Source of the DNA: Phialocephala subalpina
Taxonomy: Eukaryota > Ascomycota > Leotiomycetes > Helotiales > Mollisiaceae
DNA: 64,000 nucleotides
Assembly (NCBI GenBank): GCA_900073065.1
Contig: FJOG01000022.1
Location: 233,357 to 297,356, forward strand
Direction of reading: 5' to 3'
Shown here one piece after another: positions 35,223 through 46,369 of the stretch; position 1 is the stretch's first letter; every line of letters starts with the position of its first letter. Both the position numbers and the translations under genes were made by a program. A model generated the notes under the pieces. The model was given only the letters and a program-made list of their open reading frames with translations, searched no databases and was not told the DNA's origin.

Positions 35223-36350
35223 ATGGGTGATCAAAATCTAGGCCTTTCTCCAAGGTTTGCGAATTCCAGTAACCTTCAGACATCTACAAGCTAACGTGCA
35301 ATAAGAATGAGCCTGCAAGAATTCAAAAGCCGTCATCCTGACCCCGATAACATCGCCGTCCAGTGTCCAAAATGTGAGAAGGCATCAACATACGGACTGC
35401 TCGAAAACCGGTCTCAGGACGAGCTCAAGAAATGGAAATGCCCCCACTGCAACCGCTGTAACGCGGCGACCGCTATGATCAAATTGAACAAGGAGCTTGA
35501 TGTATTCAGATGGATGGAAGGCCAGGAGGGATGGGCCGGGGAATGGTTTGCGAATGCGAGCGAGACTTTGAGGTCATTGCAGTCATTGACGGGGTCGGCT
35601 GCTCCTTCGCCAGCGGTTCTCTCGAATCCGACGAATTATTTCTAGCATGCGAGTCAAAGTCGTGGTGGAGTCCCTCAATCGGCAATTGTTGTATCGCCTC
35701 AGGTGAATCATTTGCAGTCGGGCAGTCAAGATCGTGGCATGGATAGTGAAGCAAGTAGCCCTTTATACATGCATGGAAACCACACTCCTGGTTACGGAAC
35801 TCCTGGTTTGGGTCCAGTTGGAAGCCGTGATATAAGTCGCGACGGAAATCTAGACACGGGCGGACTATCCATGCTTGGTGGCAGCAAAATTGGTACCGGC
35901 CCCGGTCAAACTGATGAGATGACTCGTGGTAGAAGTATGTTCAAAAGAGGGGACATCGGTAAACCTTATAGGGATATGGGCAGAAGCAAGACCTCAGGAG
36001 GTGTAGGAGCAGCAGCAGGACCTTTGAGCTATACAGGCCTTGGGGCTACTAAGAATCTCTCGGCGCCCCATGGGAGATTTGCATTTGTCAGCCAGGACAC
36101 GAGTGAGGAATATCTCATGTCTGGGGCAAGAAGTCCTGGCACAAGTCCAGACAAAAACACCAAAGAGAACCGCGATAGCACTCATGTCGAAGGTGGGGAC
36201 AATGACGGATTGCTTGGAGCTGAAGGTGAAGGCAAGACATTAGGAGCAGAAGCAGAAGCCCCGGGTGACACAGGCTCCAGAGGTAACAGGCACAGCTCGA
36301 CTTGTCGAGGAAGTTCTGCAGTATTTTCAGCCAATGGAAGTGAAAAATGA
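35223..36350 (+). pseudogene. Zinc-ribbon-like protein with an in-frame TAG
   Basis: Exon 1 (35223-35254) encodes MGDQNLGLSPR and joins exon 2 (from 35306) in phase after a CTAAC branch site. The product has two CxxC pairs, VQCPKCEKA and WKCPHCNRC, separated by about 24 residues, as in a small zinc ribbon. The frame meets TAG at 35643-35645 right after SNPTNYF, yet the same frame stays open for another 235 codons of Gln/Ser/Gly-rich sequence (HASQSRGGVPQSAIVVSPQ) to a stop at 36348. A short alternative intron ending at CTAG would be only about 30 nt. The likeliest reading is a nonsense change of a CAG codon; stop-codon readthrough is the less likely alternative. Confidence 0.5.
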
Positions 36351-36550
36351 ACCTGGTGGACGAGAATCTTGATTATTGGATGCGAGTCGAGTATGCGTAT
36401 CGTAAGAGGGATAGGAGGATGTTGGGCGCCAAGTTCTTTCGTTTGTGGTTAATCGAGTACTCCTTTCTGATGAAGTAGTGTCTTCATAGAAACAGCGATG
36501 CAAAATTTTCTCCTCTTATTCGTAACAGAGTGTAGTTTTTCGTAGAGTAA

Positions 36551-37090
36551 CTACCATGGCACTGTTCTCGGTCCCTGAATATCCTTCCACTGGCCATCCT
36601 TTCTCACTCCTTCCCTTGCTTCCTTGACCTCGTACTCTGCCGCATCACCGACCTTCCCCCCAACTCTCATCTTCCGAAACCCCCATTTCCCCATTGCCCA
36701 AACAGCACCTAATCCCAAACTCCCAACCAATGTCGGAGGCGCCAATATCCATCCAACTCCACTCACAAACCCTCCAAAAGCCGTCGCTCCAACAGCAGCA
36801 ATAACACTTCCTACCAAAGCATATTTCGCGTATCGCACAACCCGCCAGAAGATAAATACCCCAATGTATCGCAGCGAGCGGAGTAGGGCACGCGTTCGTC
36901 GATGTGCGGGACGGGGAGAGTTGGGGTTGTCGGGCGCGAAGAGGTAATGGAGGTTTGTTTTCGCGGAGGCGAGGGCGGAGGAGGAGCGGATTTGTGCGCG
37001 AGCTTGGGTGGAGGCTTCGGAGGAGGATTCTAGGTCTGTGGGAGGGGTGGCAGATGCGCTAGATGGAGGTGGACCTCTTGAGGGAGACAT
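36551..37090 (-). CDS. Hypothetical membrane protein with two or three helices
   Basis: A single exon of 179 residues. I chose ATG 37090 (MSPSRGPPPSSASATPP) because the frame upstream starts with GTG only. The N-terminal 50 residues are Ser/Pro-rich and disordered. Two hydrophobic segments follow: YALVGSVIAAVGATAFGGFV and GWILAPPTLVGSLGLGAVWA. The C-terminus is charged (AAEYEVKEAREGVRKDG). It is probably an organellar or ER membrane protein of unknown role. Confidence 0.6.
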   Translation of the reverse strand: MSPSRGPPPSSASATPPTDLESSSEASTQARAQIRSSSALASAKTNLHYLFAPDNPNSPRPAHRRTRALLRSLRYIGVFIFWRVVRYAKYALVGSVIAAVGATAFGGFVSGVGWILAPPTLVGSLGLGAVWAMGKWGFRKMRVGGKVGDAAEYEVKEAREGVRKDGQWKDIQGPRTVPW

Positions 37091-37977
37091 TGTGGGATTG
37101 TCTGTAGATGGATGGGAGTTTGAAGCTGTTGATGTTGTCACAAAATTAATCGTTCGGTTAGCACGTTCTCAACCCAATCAGCGTAAGATGGAGTCTCGGG
37201 AGGTTGGAGATTTTGGGGCTTACGTCACTGTGCATAGAGTTTATTTTAGGCGAGAGATCCCCCTATTTCAGGTGAAATTCAGGGGCTCGGCACTCTCTTC
37301 TCTTTTCACCATTTTCCCCATTTTGTTCTTGCATCTCATCGCAATGAAGTCACATTGAGATGGAGCCCAAGAACTCCTGCTCCGATAGTCAATGTTGCGA
37401 TTTCTATTTTCCATTGCTTTCAAAAATTACACGTGAGGCAGCTGAACGTTCAAATTTTCGACCGCGGTCGAGATGCACTAGGTGACGCCACACAGCTCTG
37501 GAATTGTCAACAACATTATTCTCAGTTAGAGCCAGCCGCTCCTGCTTCTCCATCTTCTCAATCCGGCAGCTCCATTTTGGACCATTTCCTTTTCGAGCGT
37601 TCAGCTTTGCATTGTCACGTCTAGGTCAGTGGCCCAGTCCGGATAGTCGAGATAACTTCGAATTTTCGAATTGGTAGCGTTGCTTTAAAGTACCGAAGCA
37701 ATAGTGTGGCGATGCAAGAAGTCGGTGCTTCAATGATGATTTCATGAGTTAGCAGATCAGCAAAATCTAGGCCTCAAATCTGGGGTACGCGCCGAGTACC
37801 CTCTGTTGTATAAAAGAGCTTCTAAGGACTTATTTCTCATTCTTGGTCTCTTCAATTGCTCGTCGCTCGCTATCTTTATTCTGTCAAAGTCCATTTCTTT
37901 GGAATCTTGTCTTTCGTTCTACGCCGCGCTCGTCTTGATAGAATTTTCCTGCAGGCCAACCTATACACTCATTAGAA
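37091..37977. other. Intergenic, no gene supported
   Basis: About 890 bp. A possible TATA-like GTATAAAAG motif lies at about 37808, upstream of the decayed secreted-protein gene. No other feature was recognised. Confidence 0.35.
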
Positions 37978-39270
37978 TGCGAAGCAACATTCTTCTCGTT
38001 GCCGTAGGAGCAATTGATGTCGTGTGAGGTGCGCTGACAACTTGTAATGCGGACAATTGCCTGAGAGCTGTTAGGAATACGTCCTCGCTCGCTCGTGGAT
38101 CAGCAGACTGTGCTTCGTTTCTGGTTTCGACCGTAACGGCATCCGCGACAACCATAACCAGCACAGTCATACAGACCGTGTCTCCATCCTCGTAAGTATA
38201 TTCGATACATTTGATTGACAGGCTCATGCTGATATATCTTTCAAGAACAAGGTCGGTTACAGAAATCGATACTGTGAGCTTTAGAACTGTGTAAGTAATG
38301 TCCAGTAAAGACTGAGAGGCGCGCGGCTAATAATTGATAGGATATCGGCTGAAGTGGATACGCTCACTATCACACCCACTACGTAAAGCAACCTCATTGG
38401 ACCTCGTGGAGCTATGCTAATATATTTCATAACACGGCCACGGCGACAACGTCCACCGAGACAGCGTAGCCACATTAGTTACCTTTGTTCGCTAGGCTGG
38501 TGCTTCATCGAAAAGTCCCCCAGCCTACGCAAGCCCCTGTTCCGGGGCCGTTCGATACTCCTCAGCCTGTGCCTGCAATGGGGTATCAGCTGCTTCTACC
38601 GTGACTGTACCAGGGCAGACAAGCTATACTACTGTCACCCGCAACCTCAACCTTGCCTTCGGCTGTCATCCTCACCACTCAGACATTCTCTACAACAATC
38701 CCAGCATCGACTACCACGGAAACCAATATCTCCACTACCTATGCCGCGGCCGCTACATCCACCGTCAAACGTTGATGCCTCGACCGTCATCACAAGTACC
38801 TCCACAAGCACGACATCTCAGCCAACACCAACTTCATTCTCTCTCATTGGCAGCATTTCGGGAGTGAATTACGTTCTCTCACACAACGGAGCCTCAGGAA
38901 CCAACATGATCGCTAAATCTGTCGAAATCGCCTCGCCACCAAACGTGATCTTCACATTCGACAACGCAGGCCACCTCGTGTCTCTTGCTGGGTTCAAGGC
39001 AGCCATTCCATCACCTTTCAACGATCCACAGGTCGTGCGTCTTGTCAAAGATCAGTCGTTGGCAGGCAATCCTTCAGGCTGGGCTACTTTAACCTGTAGC
39101 GGGACGATCGGGGGGCTCTGAGCTGCACTGCATCTGGTGGTACCGTCAATTATTTGTCTTTTTACAAGGCGAATTCCTTTGGTATTGCGGCCATGGCTTC
39201 AAGCTCGAATCTTGATCCGACCTACAATACACCTTTCACGTACTCACTGCCAAGCAGCTGCCCAGCTTGA
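37978..39270 (+). pseudogene. Decayed secreted Ser/Thr-rich protein
   Basis: ATG 37978 opens a signal-peptide-like start (MRSNILLVAVGAIDVV) that hits TGA after 16 codons. The same frame continues GALTTCNADNCLRAVRNTSS, typical of fungal secreted proteins with paired Cys. Downstream the text moves through different frames: SYTTVTRNLNLAF, TLPSAVILTTQTFSTT, then NVDASTVITSTSTSTT and a conserved-looking domain (SLIGSISGVNYVLSHNGAS; FTFDNAGHLVSLAGFKA). A further shift at the G-run near 39110 is needed to reach LSCTASGGTVNYLSFYKAN and the final CPA stop. Introns at 38190-38350 are probable. At least three frame breaks and one stop make this a pseudogene, unless the assembly is poor here. Confidence 0.55.
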
Positions 39271-39720
39271 TACCGGCCCAGATTTCTGGGAGAGGTGGAC
39301 CACGTGAAGGGAGCGATAATCCAGTAAATCTGCATTCCTTTTTCTTCATCGTCTATTTTGACTGATGTTTGAGCATCTTGTTCCCCATCTTGCATGTCGC
39401 GTTTTGTGTATACAGCATCTTAATCAAAAATTTCAGGAGCAGGTCTCTCATCCAGGTGATGCATGAGATTGTTCTGAACGAAGATCAATAGCCTGCGTTG
39501 TTCTCGGGTCCTCGAAGCCGACAGATTTGCCCCACATTCTCCCTTTTTAGGTTTAGAGGCACTGCCTGCATCACTCAAGCACTGAGCGCACAATCGTCAG
39601 CCGACGATATCAAATCCCAGAAATTCGGAGCCTGGCGTTCCCTCCGGAATATCAATTGCAGGTCATTGAACTCAATGGTCGAGCACGAGTACCGGCAGCA
39701 TAATGGCTCTAATCCGGATC

Positions 39721-39877
39721 ATTGTGTCTCTGGGGCTGCGAGTGAAGTCGCTCTCTCGGCATGAAACTAAGAACCGGCGCAGAAGTTCGACAAGGACATT
39801 CAGTTTGGTAGCTCTGTGTCGCCAATTGCTCTCCACTCGCAAAAAGTCCAAAAGAGTTTGAATCGTTTTTTGAATCA
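39721..39877. repeat. Dispersed repeat, copy 1
   Basis: This stretch resembles 45474-45637 in the same orientation. Shared blocks include a CTCTCTCGG(C/T)ATG core, TTCGACAA(G/A)(G/A)ACATTCAGTT and TTTTTTGAATC at the end. Overall similarity by eye is roughly three quarters. Confidence 0.55.
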
Positions 39878-39950
39878 AATTGAGTTGATACCAAAGGAGA
39901 AACGAGCAAGTGTGAGGGTATTCGCGTAGATTAATGGACTATCGTCATCG

Positions 39951-40525
39951 TTGCTGCTCACAAAGCTCAAGGCGGAATTAGCAACCGCGATGAAAAGCTC
40001 AACAGGACCAATTGGTCTTACAGCTTTGGAGCAACTTCCCTACTTGACGGGTTGTGTACAGGAGTCCATTCGGTTGAGTTACAGGGTGTCCACAAGACTT
40101 CAACACATTGCTCCTGATGAAACGCTAGTCTTTAATGATGGTAAGAGGGATTGGTATATACCCCCGGGACGCCTGTCGGAATAACCTCCGTGCTCGTCCA
40201 CCACGATGAATCCGTGTTTCCAGACTCGAAGCAGTTCCTCCCAGAACGGTGGATTGGCCATCCATATCTCGATAAATACTTGGTGTCGTTTTCGAAGGGG
40301 ACGAGACTGTGTATTGGGGTTAACTTGGCATATGCAGAACTTTATATTGGGATTGCGAGGGTGTTTAGGAGGCTTGGGAGTGTAGATGTGAGGGGGTCGG
40401 AAGATGAGGGATTTTTGGAGCTGTTGGAGACGACGAATGATGGTGTGGAGATGAAGAAGGATGTGTTCATTCCGCTTACCGGAAAGGGATCGAAGGGGGC
40501 GAGGGTTTTGATTAAGAAGTGGTGA
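39951..40525 (+). pseudogene. C-terminal fragment of a cytochrome P450
   Basis: The fragment begins in the helix before the K-helix: LTGCVQESIRLSYRVSTRLQ carries the ExxR motif. The text then reads DWYIPPG and, in another frame, TPVGITSVLVHHDESVFPDS. One base is missing at the CCCCCGGGA tract near 40168. The heme loop is present as FSKGTRLCIGVNLAYAELYI, with the Cys ligand. Nothing upstream resembles the first 300 residues of a P450, so only the C-terminal third survives. The next gene downstream (41898) is a different, more complete P450. Confidence 0.7.
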
Positions 40526-40773
40526 AGAGAGGAATTCTGATCATTATACCTACTAGAATAAAGGTCGGTGAGTTTGCGACATAACCCAACAAGACTGACA
40601 CGTGCGCGCGTCAGGGTGGTGTTTAAAACTTCTAGGCTTACGTATCTCTAGAATCTATCTACAACCACTTAAGCTATCTCGTAGTATTCCTAGGCACTAG
40701 GAGTCCGTCCTAGGTTTAGGTAAAGCAGGAATAATAACAGAGCCATCCTTTGACATAATCATGGCGCAAAATT

Positions 40774-41420
40774 TCATAGTTGAGCACTAGTCTCGTCTGA
40801 CCAGATGACCTTCTTCCAATCCTCTAGAGTCCAATGTTGGTATTTCAAACAGTATCTGTAACGTTCTTTTATCCGACTTGCCGTCAAACCAATCTTTACA
40901 ATTCTCTTGAATACTCTATATCCATGCTCTTTCAAGACTCTGTTAACTGTAATAACAGAGACAGGTTGTATGCCATGAGTTTGGTTCACCTTGTATGCAA
41001 TCCTTGAGTAGGACTATCCTCTTGTTGTTGAGTTTTTGGTTACAATCTCAATGATAAGATTTGCAACTATAATAGACGTCTTTGGCCTTCTAGGCCTGGG
41101 TGCATCTTCCGCATGCTTTAGCTTTACAATCTTCCCTACCATCTACACATGTAATATAGCTTTGCTTTCGAACTTGTAAATGGAGGACTTAGTGGCACCA
41201 GTTTCAGTGATCTTCTTAATATGGACCCCATTATCATAGCGAGTAAGGCCCCTAATTCTAGCACCGCCTGTATTGTTCTTGCTAACTCTAAAGCTTGAGG
41301 ATAATGCCACAGAAGGGGCAATAGTGGGGGAGGGTGGGGCAGTAGACTCAGTGGATACCTCCAGGGACTATGAATTGGGGCCTGAATCTTCGTCCTCTCA
41401 AGAGCTGTCAACTGTGATCT
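40774..41420 (-). mobile_element. Tc1/mariner-type transposase fragment
   Basis: The minus strand encodes VNRVLKEHGYRVFKRIVKIG then HWTLEDWKKVIWSDETSAQL, matching the helix-turn-helix end and first catalytic Asp (W-S-D-E) of fungal Tc1/mariner transposases. Upstream remnants (KHAEDAPRPRRPK) agree with the N-terminal DNA-binding part. Stops interrupt both sides and the catalytic C-terminal half is gone. Possible terminal sequence lies at about 41668-41768, where GTTACAGTG(A/G)GACGTGCTTACAA occurs twice. Confidence 0.7.
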
Positions 41421-41667
41421 CAAATTCAAAGTGTTCTCCTTGTCTGCACCGATACGTTTGGATCCATATTAGCGCGTTGATTGAAGTTTTCAATGAAGTG
41501 GGAGAGTGGAAATACCCTCAAAACTCCCCTTTTCTGGCCCCAACATGGCCCCCTAGTTGACAGCACATCTCACTTAAGCGAGCCCTGAAATCCCCTGCGC
41601 TTACAGTGCTGACTACCTTGAAGATCTACACTCTTTGTGGGGGTGGGGGGGATTACAGGGTTTCAGG

Positions 41668-41768
41668 GTTACAGTGAGACGTGCTTACAATGCATTCTCG
41701 CATTCTCGCATTCAGTGCCTATGAGGGCTGCGAGTTACCTCGTTACAGTGGGACGTGCTTACAATACC
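41668..41768. repeat. Direct repeat resembling transposon termini
   Basis: GTTACAGTGAGACGTGCTTA at about 41668 recurs as GTTACAGTGGGACGTGCTTA at about 41744. A short CATTCTCG tandem lies between them. The sequence resembles Tc1/mariner ends, but no inverted partner was found on the other side of the transposase fragment. Confidence 0.4.
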
Positions 41769-41897
41769 CTTTATATCTCCATACGTTACACACTCGTGTG
41801 ATATACATTATATAATTCCAGAATGCTGTGGCAGACCTCCGGCACGGATTTGAGATAAGTGTCAGTTAGGAAAAAGGAATAATTACAAACAGACATC

Positions 41898-44100
41898 ATG
41901 AATTCATTTCCCGAGGCTCTTCTCAACCGAAGTGGCAGCTGGGGCTTTGCTGTCTTGGGAGGTGGAATGATATTGCTCGCTGTGGGGTTGTGGTTGTACA
42001 ACTCGCAAGGTTCGAAGTCGAAGTATCCGCTCCCACCAGGTCCTAAAGGGTCTCCCATCATTGGCAATCTTCGACAGGTGCCGGCCGAGAGATCATGGGT
42101 GCAGTTCGCAAAATGGGCTGAAGAATACAGTGAGTTTAATTTGTCTGAGAGTTGGCTTTGGCAGCGAAGCGCATTATTTCTGACGCAGATACAGAGTCCG
42201 ACATCATCTACGTCAACCTCCTCGGCCAACCCGTCATCGTCCTGAACAGCGTAAAATCGGCTGTTGATCTCCTCGACAAAAAGGGGGTAATTTACAGCGA
42301 TAGACCGTCTTTTGCCGTGCTGGAAGCGTATTGCAATACCCGCCCCTCTTTCAAAAAATACTTGGCTTATTAGTATCTCCAGTCTTGGTTTTAAAAATAA
42401 CCTAGCCCTCATCGGTGACGGAACCCAATGGCGCAAGCTCCGGAAAGCGTACGGTAAATTCCTCTCCGCACGTAGCAGTTTGGTGTACCGAGATGCCCAG
42501 CAGAAGCATGCTCACGAGATGGCGGACGAAATTGAGAAATGCCCGGAGAAGTGGCACGGTTACCTCTCACGGTGCGGTTCCAAGGAATAAAGATTTCGTG
42601 GCAGAAGTGACTAATCACTTTTCTAGATTCGCGACTAGAGTGATCTTCAGTATGGCTTTTGCCATTGAGGTTGCAGATGAGGATGATCCTTATTTCAACC
42701 TTGCGGAGAAGATGGGGTGGATTCTCAGCAACATGGGTAATAATGGTATTACTGTTCTAGATATCGCGCCCTGGGGTAAGTCAAATCTCGCTGCGACTTT
42801 CGGTGAGAAGTACGGGCTAATGAGGCCGGTTACTGTAGTCGAGCATCTCCCACGCTGGATTGGGAAATTCATCACTTCCGTTAAGTACGTCCACGATTAC
42901 GCCCCTACCATTGAGGAGTTCCACCAGCGCCCCTTCGACGCAGTGATGAGAAATTTTGTGAGTTTTCCGGATGAACCACAGGTTAGAATGTATCTCATGC
43001 GTTACAGAAAGCGGGAACATTGGAGCCGTCATTCGTAGGACGCTTGATCGAGGCAAGAGAAACGAACAAAGCGGACGAGGAGGAAGCCATCAAGAGCTTC
43101 ACGAATGCTGAACTCAAAGGGACCGGTGGATCGTTGTATTCAGCTGGACAGGACACAACATACTCGACTGAGACGATATTTGTCATGGCTATGGTGCTGA
43201 CCCCCAAGGTGCAGACCCTTGCGCAGAAAGAGATTGATGCTGTGACTGGAGGGACACGACTGCCTACTTTTGACGACTGGAAAACATTACCAATTGTAGA
43301 GAGGATAGTTTACGAAACTATGAGGTTAGTGGGAATAGCGATAATCTTGTGGGAACAAGCTGACAGCATAGTAGATTCCACCCCGCTGTTCCAAATGGTT
43401 AGCCTTGTATCCCACAATTATCTGAAACTTACTTAGCAAACTAATCGCGTAGGTGTTCCTCACAGAACTTTGAAAGAAGATGTCTATCGTGACATGTACA
43501 TTCCAAAGGGTAAGTTATATCTGGAGTTTCGCAGGCCATGGTGAACGAATGAGCTAACCAACGTCTAGGGTATGTAATTGACAACTGAATGGGAACTTCT
43601 TACTTACCATATGTAGTTCGGTGGTGATAGCTAATGCCTGGGCAATGCTCCATGATCCAGATGTTTACAAAGATCCTTTCAAATTCAACCCGGACCGTTT
43701 TCTACCAGTTTCAAAAGGTGGTCTTAGTGAGCCAATCCCAGTAGGACATTTCGGGTTCGGTCGAAGGTAAGAGGTCTTCTATTGTGCTTAATAAGGGATG
43801 ATTGACAAGTGTAAAGAGTCTGTCCGGGACAATATCTCGGATTCGCCAGTGTCTGGATAGTTGTTGCAACGATACTTGCAAAATTCAATATCTCGCCGGT
43901 GAAGGATAAGGATGGAAAAGACATCATGCCTAAATTGGAATTCTCGACTGGCATTACCAGGTATGATTTGAAGTTTCTTCGGGGTTATAACTAGATTATT
44001 GTGGCTAAATTGGCAACTAATAACATTAATAAGGCTAACACACTTATTTTACTTTAGTCATCCAGCACCCTTCTCTTGTATCTTCACACCAAGGAACTGA
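41898..44100 (+). CDS. Cytochrome P450 monooxygenase (OrdA-like), 12 exons
   Basis: Exons 41898-42129, 42189-42327, 42374-42558, 42605-42775, 42839-42957, 43008-43324, 43375-43397, 43453-43509, 43569 (one base), 43617-43766, 43817-43960 and 44058-44100 total 1581 nt, 526 residues, with no internal stop. The N-terminal membrane helix is GFAVLGGGMILLAVGLWLY, followed by PLPPGPKGSPIIGN. The I-helix reads SLYSAGQDTTYST, the K-helix YETMR (ExxR), and the heme loop FGFGRRVCPGQYLG. It is an ER-anchored oxidase; its place near UstYa-like genes and a repeat precursor suggests a role in peptide or other secondary metabolism. The family resemblance is to CYPs of the O-methylsterigmatocystin oxidoreductase group; the substrate is unknown. 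Confidence 0.85.
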
Positions 44101-45473
44101 TTGTGAGGGGTACACTGCCTTGAACCCTAGAGAAGCACGCTGCGGACTTTCTCCTCACAAAAAGACTGAGGGCACAGACAACTCAAGAGGCCTTCTGATT
44201 GGGTGCACTCACTTGCGACTGGGTCTCGCCAAGAAGAGAGATAGGTGTGAGAGCAGAGGGTGGTTTTGAGGCTCGGCTGCAGCGTGGGAGGAAGTAAAGC
44301 TTATGTGTTATCAAAAAGAGTGCATTGATATAATGGATCTACTCGTAATTTCCCACTAGCCACATTGGCTTTTCCCACTTCCTAAGAGTCAAGACCCCGT
44401 CTACCAGTCTGCTAGTCTGCCAGTTCTCCCACTGTGTCCCCCTAACCTTTGTCCTCTTAGCCTCCGTGCTCGGAAGCTCCTCGGGAGAGTCAAGAAGGCT
44501 CCCAAACCCTGCTATACCAAGGCATAAATCCCTACAAGGCCCCCTAACGCTGTCTCAAAGCCCTAGTGGTGCGCTGCAAAGGCTTAGATGGGTGTTTTTG
44601 AGCTCTTTGGTTGGTCTTTTCAACAGTCCGGAGTGAGAGTAAGGAGCGTTGTTTTCGTAGGGGAAGAAATTTTTGCTCTAAGAGAAGGATCGGGATCTTA
44701 CCCCAATTAGAAAAGAGCACTGTATAGATATATTTCCTGATCCGACTAGTCTAAATGCGCAAAACGAAGCCCTGCTGAAATAAATGTCTAAGCCTCAAGT
44801 TTCCAAGGTATTTCATTCGGTATCGATGAGAATATAAGCAAATTTGATCGATCCAGAGTGTTCGCACTCCTCGAGGAAGCCTCAACGCTTGCAAGGCGGC
44901 GTATAGGTTATTTAATGAGGCGATGTTTCTGGTATTGCCGCAACTTGTTCAATCGCAGCTCGAGGTCTCGCTTGATAGCACTCCAATTGAAAAGTTGAGA
45001 CCGCGGAGACGCAAAACGAAACGGCCGGTTGCCTGAATTACCAAGTGACCAAATTGATGGAAGGATAAAAACCAGGGGATCTGTGAGGAATGGGGTACAG
45101 GGGAGCAAACATAGGATCAGGTAGTGGATTTTTGTCGTCAAGCTTGAAACTTTTCGAGGTAAGTCTGTCATCCATCACGTGCCACAAAGATTATGAAATT
45201 AATTGGAACGCTTCCAAATATGGTCCTGTGGAGTACGGTGCTGCAAGAACCGATGTCTGAACCCCGAGAATTGCGAACGATAGCTAAAAGTATCGATATC
45301 TCTTGGAGAGATATCATGGAGACTGGTGCAGTATATGAAAGGCGGTACGGCTGCTAAACTTAAAAATGTGAGTTGGCCTTGGCGAGGCTTCAAGGTCAAG
45401 ACTCACTCGGCCCGGATAATTGTAATCGTCGGCAGCGCCTCCCACCTTTGTTTCCGTGCCTTGCGTCCGACAA
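44101..45473. other. Gene-poor accessory DNA
   Basis: About 1.4 kb with no supported gene. The 16-mer GAGGCCTTCTGATTGG at 44187-44202 also lies in the long terminal repeat of the element at 51.9 kb (52039-52054), so a small transposon scrap may be present. Confidence 0.4.
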
Positions 45474-45637
45474 TTATTCTGTGTTTCTCTGCGGTTGCGG
45501 ATGAAATCTTTCTCTCGGTATGCACTAGAAATCAGTGCAGAATTCGACAAGAACATTCAGTTGAGTAGCTTTGCGTCACCCAGCTACTCTCTAAATGTCG
45601 CAGAAAGTCCGAGAGAGCTTGGATCATTTTTTGAATC
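45474..45637. repeat. Dispersed repeat, copy 2
   Basis: Direct-orientation partner of 39721-39877. This copy ends eight bases before the ATG of the UstYa-like fragment at 45646, so it may be the 5' flank of that gene type. Confidence 0.55.
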
Positions 45638-45645
45638 GCGCAAAA

Positions 45646-46045
45646 ATGAGTAAAGAAGTGTATGCCAAACTTGACGATAAAGATGGAGATTTGGAATTCA
45701 CCCAGCGAGAGAAGAGTACATTTCTTTAAAGATACATCTTTACCGCCAGAATTGTCATTCTCCTAGCAGCTTTGTTCGTCGTAGTGGGCTTTGTATTGGT
45801 CTGGGCCCGCAGTCATCTGAGAAATGGGCGCTGGCATCCACAGACTATAGTCCCTCGAAGTACGCAGTAAACACTTATCTTACAAATCTTCAACATAACT
45901 GACCTGAAGGTCATAGTTTCCGTCGCTCCTGTCACGTTCCATTTGACGGACCATTACATGGCGTACACCCTACCGAAATGAACGTCTCTTCGATCCGTAT
46001 TCAGCCATCTTGAAGGCTCCAGGCGGATTTTCCAAACTGTGGATC
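45646..46045 (+). pseudogene. UstYa-like (DUF3328) protein fragment A
   Basis: ATG 45646 starts SKEVYAKLDDKDGDLEFTQ, reaches TAA at 45727, and the same frame continues with a membrane helix (RIVILLAALFVVVGFVLVWA). After a probable intron with CTGAC branch and CATAG acceptor it gives VTFHLTDHYMAYTLPK. An N-terminal charged tail, one helix and then a short extracellular-type strand is the layout of UstYa-family oxidases, which act on ribosomal peptides in fungi. The HxxHC motifs expected downstream are absent. The fragment is non-functional as read. Confidence 0.5.
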
Positions 46046-46369
46046 GTACAGAGTCCCAGTTTTTCAAATGACAATCTTTTGCAGATTTGCACGAAATTTT
46101 TGGTGGAAAGGATGGGATATCTGGTGGTTTATTTTATTGATAAATATACAATTGAGTAGTTGATAAGTATACTACTTTCCGACGTCGAACGAGCGAAGAA
46201 GGAAGTCGCGTCGAGGATTCTAAAGCAGCGACCCATTTTCCCGCCCCAAGTCATCGCCGCTTTGAACTTACATCTGACACACTTCACCTCCTGCAGCATC
46301 CTTGATTCATCACATCCCCAGAACAAACACCAAAAGTTGTAGGTACATACATTGCAGATTCCAATCGAT

